From an uncultured Allosphingosinicella sp. (GTDB lineage Bacteria > Pseudomonadota > Alphaproteobacteria > Sphingomonadales > Sphingomonadaceae): 44,448 nucleotides of DNA. Both the position numbers and the translations under genes were made by a program. The notes beneath the pieces are model-generated. The model ran no database searches and was not told the origin of the DNA. It was given only the letters and a program-made list of their open reading frames with translations. How positions within the stretch are numbered: the stretch's first letter is position 1; every line of letters begins with the position of its first letter. The DNA lies in contig CAKTCN010000030.1 of NCBI GenBank assembly GCA_934539295.1, positions 1 to 44,448 on the forward strand. The letters are read 5' to 3'. Below are positions 40,834 to 44,448 of the stretch, in pieces.

Positions 40834-43296
40834 ATGTGGCGCAATTACCTGACTGTGGGCTTACGCGCGCTGGCACGTGACCGGGCCTATACGATCATCA
40901 AGATCGCCGGGCTCGCGCTCGGCCTCGCCGGATGCCTGCTGATCCTGGGCTACATACGCTACGAGCGGAACTACGACAGCTGGTTGGCCGACCACGACCG
41001 CATCTTCCAGGTCCAGTCGATCATCCACCCTCCCGGCCAGCCCGTTGTGCATGTGCAGACCAGCTCGCTTTCCTTTTACGACCGGCTCGCCCCCGATTTC
41101 CCGCAGGTCGAGGCCGTCACGTCGGTGGCGGTCGCCAAGACGGTGACCGAGCGCGAGGGGCGTCCGGTCTTCATCGACGCGACGACCGTCGATCCGACCT
41201 TCTTCGACGTGTTCGACCTGCCGTTCGCGCAAGGATCGGCCGCGTCCGCGCTGGCCGATACGAACACGATCGTGCTTACCGAGCGGGAGGCGATCCGCTG
41301 GTTCGGCACCGCCGACGCGCTCGGCAAGTCGCTCACGCTCGGCGCCGGCGACGGCAAGCGCGACTACAAGGTCGGCGGCGTACTGCGCGACCTTCCGCGC
41401 AACACCAATCTGAAGCTCGGCCTCATCTTTCGCCGCGACCTTGGCGCATTGCCGCCGGAGCGGCGCAACTGGTCCAATTTCGATCAGCAGAACTTCGTCA
41501 AGCTGCGCAGCACCGCCGATGTGGATGCCGTGAACGCGGGGCTGCCCGCTTGGGAAAAACGTGTCATCCCCACCACCATGGTCGGCGGCAAGCCGGCCGA
41601 ACTGTCTGAGGCCTTCGACTTCCGCCTGCTCGCGATCGGCGACGTCCATCTCGGCCAGGCGCAGGAAGGCGCCTACGTGCCGGGCGGCGATCCGCGCGCA
41701 CTCGCCACCTTCGGCATCGTCGCCGCGCTGACGCTCGGCATGGCGTTGATGAACTTTGTCAACCTGTCCACCGCCGCCGCGGCGCAGCGTGCGCGCGAAG
41801 TGGGCCTGCGAAAGCTGATGGGTGCCACGCGCCGCCAGCTCGTCCTCCAGTTCGTGGCGGAGGGTGCCGCCGTCTGCGCGGCCGCGACCCTGCTCGGCCT
41901 TGCCGCGGTCGAAGTGGCGATGCCCTGGGTCGGCGGACTGCTCGGCGCCGAGCTGCCGATCGCTTATCTTGGCGACGGCGGCATGCTGCTCCCCGCGCTC
42001 GGCCTGTTCGGCATCACCATGCTGGTCGGCAGCCTCTATCCCGCGCTGTACCTCAGCCGCTTTCGTCCCGCGCAGGTGCTGCGCTCCGGGCACACGTCGG
42101 CCGAAGCGCCTGGGGCGAGGCGGCTGCGCACGGCTTTGGTGGTGGCACAATTCGCCATCGCCATCGGCCTCATCGCCAGCACGGCAGTGATCTGGTCTCA
42201 GACCCGGTTCGTCGAGCGTGTGGACCCCGGCTATCGCCGCGACGGGCTGGTGCAGATCGACAATGGCTGGCGCTTCACGCAGGACCCGCGATACCAGGCC
42301 GCGCGCGCCGAAATGCTGGCGGTGCCCGGCGTCATCGGCGTCGGGCGCACGGGCCTCGGCCTAGGTTCGGTGATGAAGGCCATCCGCCTCGTGCGCACGC
42401 CCGGCTCGTCCACCTTCCTGTCGATGGGCACCTACGGCGTGGATGCGGACCTCCTGCCGACGATGGGCGTCAAGCTGCTCGCCGGCCGCCATCTCGGCGA
42501 CCGCTTCGCCGCCGACCGGATCAGCGGCATGCCCACGCATATGCTGGTCGCGCGGGGCATCAACGTGGTCCTCAACCGCACCGCCGTCAGCGCGCTCGGC
42601 TACCATAGGCCCCAGGCGGCAGTCGGCCGGCGCATAGAGGTCGCATTCGACGGCGGTATCATGGTGCCAGCCACCATCGTCGGCGTGACCAAGGACACGC
42701 GCTACCGCACTGCGCGCGAGGCAATCGAGCCGATGGTCTATGGCTACATGCCCGAACATACGAGCCAGGTCCTCGTCCGCTATGCCGCGGCCCGCCCCGG
42801 CGAGGTGATGGCGGCGCTGGAAAAGGTCTGGCGCCGGTTCGAGCCCGAAATCCCGTTCGAGGCGCGCTTCGCCGACGACATCGTGCGCGACCTCTATGCG
42901 GTCGAGCGTGCGCGCACCATCCTGTTCGCCGCTTTCTCGACCCTCGCGATCCTGATCGCCTGCCTTGGCCTCTACAGCCTCGCCGCCTTCACGACCGAGC
43001 GGCGCACCAAGGAGATCGGCATCCGCAAGGTGCTGGGCGCCAAGGCACGCGACATCGTCCGGCTGCTGGTGTGGCAGTTCTCGAAACCCGTCGTCCTTGC
43101 CAACCTCCTCGCCTGGCCCGCCGCCTGGTGGGCGATGCGCGCATGGCTGAACGGCTTCGACGCGCGCATCGCGCTCGGCCCCAGTCCCTTCGTCCTTGCG
43201 GGCGCGCTTGCCCTGGCCATCGCGGTTGCGACCGTCGCCGGCCACGCGCTGAAGGTCGCCCGCCTCAACCCCATTCATGCCCTTCGCTACGAGTAG
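40834..43296 (+). CDS. FtsX-family ABC export permease, copy 1
   Basis: This 820-residue permease has two MacB-PCD/FtsX modules. An N-terminal membrane helix (about residues 20-40) precedes a periplasmic core domain and a three-helix FtsX block with AREVGLRKLMGATRRQL. A second periplasmic domain and FtsX block follow, with TKEIGIRKVLGAKARDIVRLL near the C-terminus. The ribosome binding site is GAGGGGAGAG. Permeases of this double length usually act with a separate ATPase such as the gene upstream. It is followed after 10 bases by a paralogue. Confidence 0.92.
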   Translation: MWRNYLTVGLRALARDRAYTIIKIAGLALGLAGCLLILGYIRYERNYDSWLADHDRIFQVQSIIHPPGQPVVHVQTSSLSFYDRLAPDFPQVEAVTSVAVAKTVTEREGRPVFIDATTVDPTFFDVFDLPFAQGSAASALADTNTIVLTEREAIRWFGTADALGKSLTLGAGDGKRDYKVGGVLRDLPRNTNLKLGLIFRRDLGALPPERRNWSNFDQQNFVKLRSTADVDAVNAGLPAWEKRVIPTTMVGGKPAELSEAFDFRLLAIGDVHLGQAQEGAYVPGGDPRALATFGIVAALTLGMALMNFVNLSTAAAAQRAREVGLRKLMGATRRQLVLQFVAEGAAVCAAATLLGLAAVEVAMPWVGGLLGAELPIAYLGDGGMLLPALGLFGITMLVGSLYPALYLSRFRPAQVLRSGHTSAEAPGARRLRTALVVAQFAIAIGLIASTAVIWSQTRFVERVDPGYRRDGLVQIDNGWRFTQDPRYQAARAEMLAVPGVIGVGRTGLGLGSVMKAIRLVRTPGSSTFLSMGTYGVDADLLPTMGVKLLAGRHLGDRFAADRISGMPTHMLVARGINVVLNRTAVSALGYHRPQAAVGRRIEVAFDGGIMVPATIVGVTKDTRYRTAREAIEPMVYGYMPEHTSQVLVRYAAARPGEVMAALEKVWRRFEPEIPFEARFADDIVRDLYAVERARTILFAAFSTLAILIACLGLYSLAAFTTERRTKEIGIRKVLGAKARDIVRLLVWQFSKPVVLANLLAWPAAWWAMRAWLNGFDARIALGPSPFVLAGALALAIAVATVAGHALKVARLNPIHALRYE

Positions 43297-43306
43297 GACC
43301 CAAATC

Positions 43307-44448
43307 ATGTGGCGCAATTACCTGACGGTCGGCATCCGCGCGCTGGCGAAGAGCCGCACCTATGCCGCGATCAACATCCTCGGCCTCGCTATCGGCATGG
43401 CCGCCTGCCTGCTGATCCTGCTGTTCGTGCGGGACCAGTATAGCTACGACCGCTTCTACCCGGATGCGGAGCGCACCTACCAAATCCACACCACCAATAC
43501 GGACACCGAAACGGGTGCGCAGGACCGCATGCAGATGATCCCCTACGGAACGCTCCGCGCGTTCCTCAAAGATCATCCGCAGGTCGAGACGGCAAGCTAC
43601 GCCAGCAACTCGCAGCCCGTGCTGCTGGTCAATGGCGAGCCTCGCCAGCTGACCATCACCATGGCGGACCGCGATTTCTTCGAGATCTTCGACATTCCTT
43701 TCGTCGCCGGTGACAAGAGCCGCGCACTCGCCGATCCGAGCTCGATCGCCATCAGCGAACGGACCGCCACCTCCTTCTTCGGCACCACCGATGCGATCGG
43801 GAAGTCGATCACGACGTTGTCGAAGGATGGCACCACGGATTACCGTGTCTCGGCAGTGTTCAAGGACCTGCCCCGCAACTCCCACCAGCAATTCGGCATG
43901 GTGCGGCTGTTCACCCCGCAGGACCTGTTTCCGGGGCAGGAGGCAAGCTGGGGCTGGTTCTCGGGCTATGGCTATCTGAAGCTGCGGCCTGGCGCTGACG
44001 CCGCTGTCATCAACGCGGGGCTCGAAGCTTGGAAAAACCGCGTCGCGCCGCGCAGCCAGATCGGCGGTCAGTCGGTGAGCCAAGCCTCGCAGAGCCGTTA
44101 CGAACTCGTCGCCTTGCCGGACATCTATTTCAGCGGTGCCAATGCCAGCCCCGCGGGGCGCCAGGGCGATCGCACGACGGTCCTGACCTTTGCGGTTCTT
44201 GCCGTGCTGATCCTGGTGATGGCCTGCGTCAACTTCGTCAATCTCGCCACGGCGCGTGCCTCGCAGCGGGCCCGCGAAGTGTCGCTGCGCAAGGTGCTGG
44301 GCGCCCGCCGCAGCCAACTCGTCACCCAGTTCCTCAGCGAGACCGTGATGGTGGCGGGCGTCGCCATGCTGCTCGCGCTCGCGCTGGTCGAACTCAGCCT
44401 GCCTTGGCTGCGCAGCTTCCTGGAGGCCGACCTCGCCTTCACCTATCT
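43307..44448 (+). CDS. FtsX-family ABC export permease, copy 2 (3' end outside window)
   Basis: An open frame from ATG 43307 runs off the window end, giving 380 complete codons. Its first eight residues (MWRNYLTV) are identical to those of the preceding permease, and the layout is the same: membrane helix, periplasmic MacB-PCD domain, then an FtsX block with AREVSLRKVLGARRSQL. It is a tandem paralogue; the two may form a heterodimeric exporter. The coding frame is intact as far as visible. Confidence 0.92.
   Translation, partial: MWRNYLTVGIRALAKSRTYAAINILGLAIGMAACLLILLFVRDQYSYDRFYPDAERTYQIHTTNTDTETGAQDRMQMIPYGTLRAFLKDHPQVETASYASNSQPVLLVNGEPRQLTITMADRDFFEIFDIPFVAGDKSRALADPSSIAISERTATSFFGTTDAIGKSITTLSKDGTTDYRVSAVFKDLPRNSHQQFGMVRLFTPQDLFPGQEASWGWFSGYGYLKLRPGADAAVINAGLEAWKNRVAPRSQIGGQSVSQASQSRYELVALPDIYFSGANASPAGRQGDRTTVLTFAVLAVLILVMACVNFVNLATARASQRAREVSLRKVLGARRSQLVTQFLSETVMVAGVAMLLALALVELSLPWLRSFLEADLAFTY

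Overview
The window looks like a chromosomal segment of a high-GC alphaproteobacterium of the sphingomonad type. The evidence is two large TonB-dependent receptors, a plant/alphaproteobacterial-type glutamate-cysteine ligase, short intergenic palindromes carrying TTTCGAGCGAAGTCGAGA-like cores, and densely packed operons with ATGA or TGATG overlaps. I see no tRNA, rRNA, CRISPR array, transposase, integrase or phage gene. The assignment to a lineage is inferred from gene style, not from a marker gene.

Region 1 (1-14310) is mostly housekeeping. It holds the tail of an unidentified gene, repeats, a TonB-dependent receptor (minus), a small secreted protein, a two-domain PilZ protein, rsmE-gshA (minus), ubiA and pmbA (plus), a mrp / CoA-binding / MmcQ-like set (minus), hflK-hflC and a DegP/MucD-type periplasmic protease (plus). 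It ends in a textbook intrinsic terminator.

Region 2 (14322-34433) reads as a phosphate-limitation island; that reading is inference. It starts with a translationally coupled pair resembling plcP-agt, the phospholipase C-like metallophosphoesterase and glycosyltransferase used for lipid remodelling. A prepilin peptidase follows, then a first small GspC-like protein, a cysteine-rich beta-helix-like lipoprotein, a TonB-dependent receptor and a complete type II secretion operon gspC-D-E-F-G-H-I-J-K-L-M-N. The island closes with convergent phoU-phoB. Three 7+4+7 Pho-box-like sites lie ahead of the GspC-like gene and the lipoprotein gene. The suggested reading is a Pho-induced type II secretion system exporting a surface lipoprotein, with a dedicated outer-membrane receptor beside it. 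Caulobacter, whose type II system exports the lipoprotein ElpS under phosphate starvation, is the nearest precedent I know.

Region 3 (34570-44448) holds a quinone oxidoreductase, a 28-bp perfect inverted repeat, and an NtrC-family regulator with its membrane histidine kinase (minus). Divergent from these is a MacAB-like export operon: a membrane-fusion protein, an ABC ATPase and two paralogous FtsX-type permeases, the second cut by the window end. The roughly 400-bp divergent gap holds a previously uncalled 44-codon ORF with its own ribosome binding site, two good sigma-54 promoters plus a weaker third facing the regulator, and four copies of a TGTCCG-N4-CGGACA palindrome. This looks like a self-contained sigma-54 circuit controlling a small peptide and an exporter, and it is the most likely undescribed system here.
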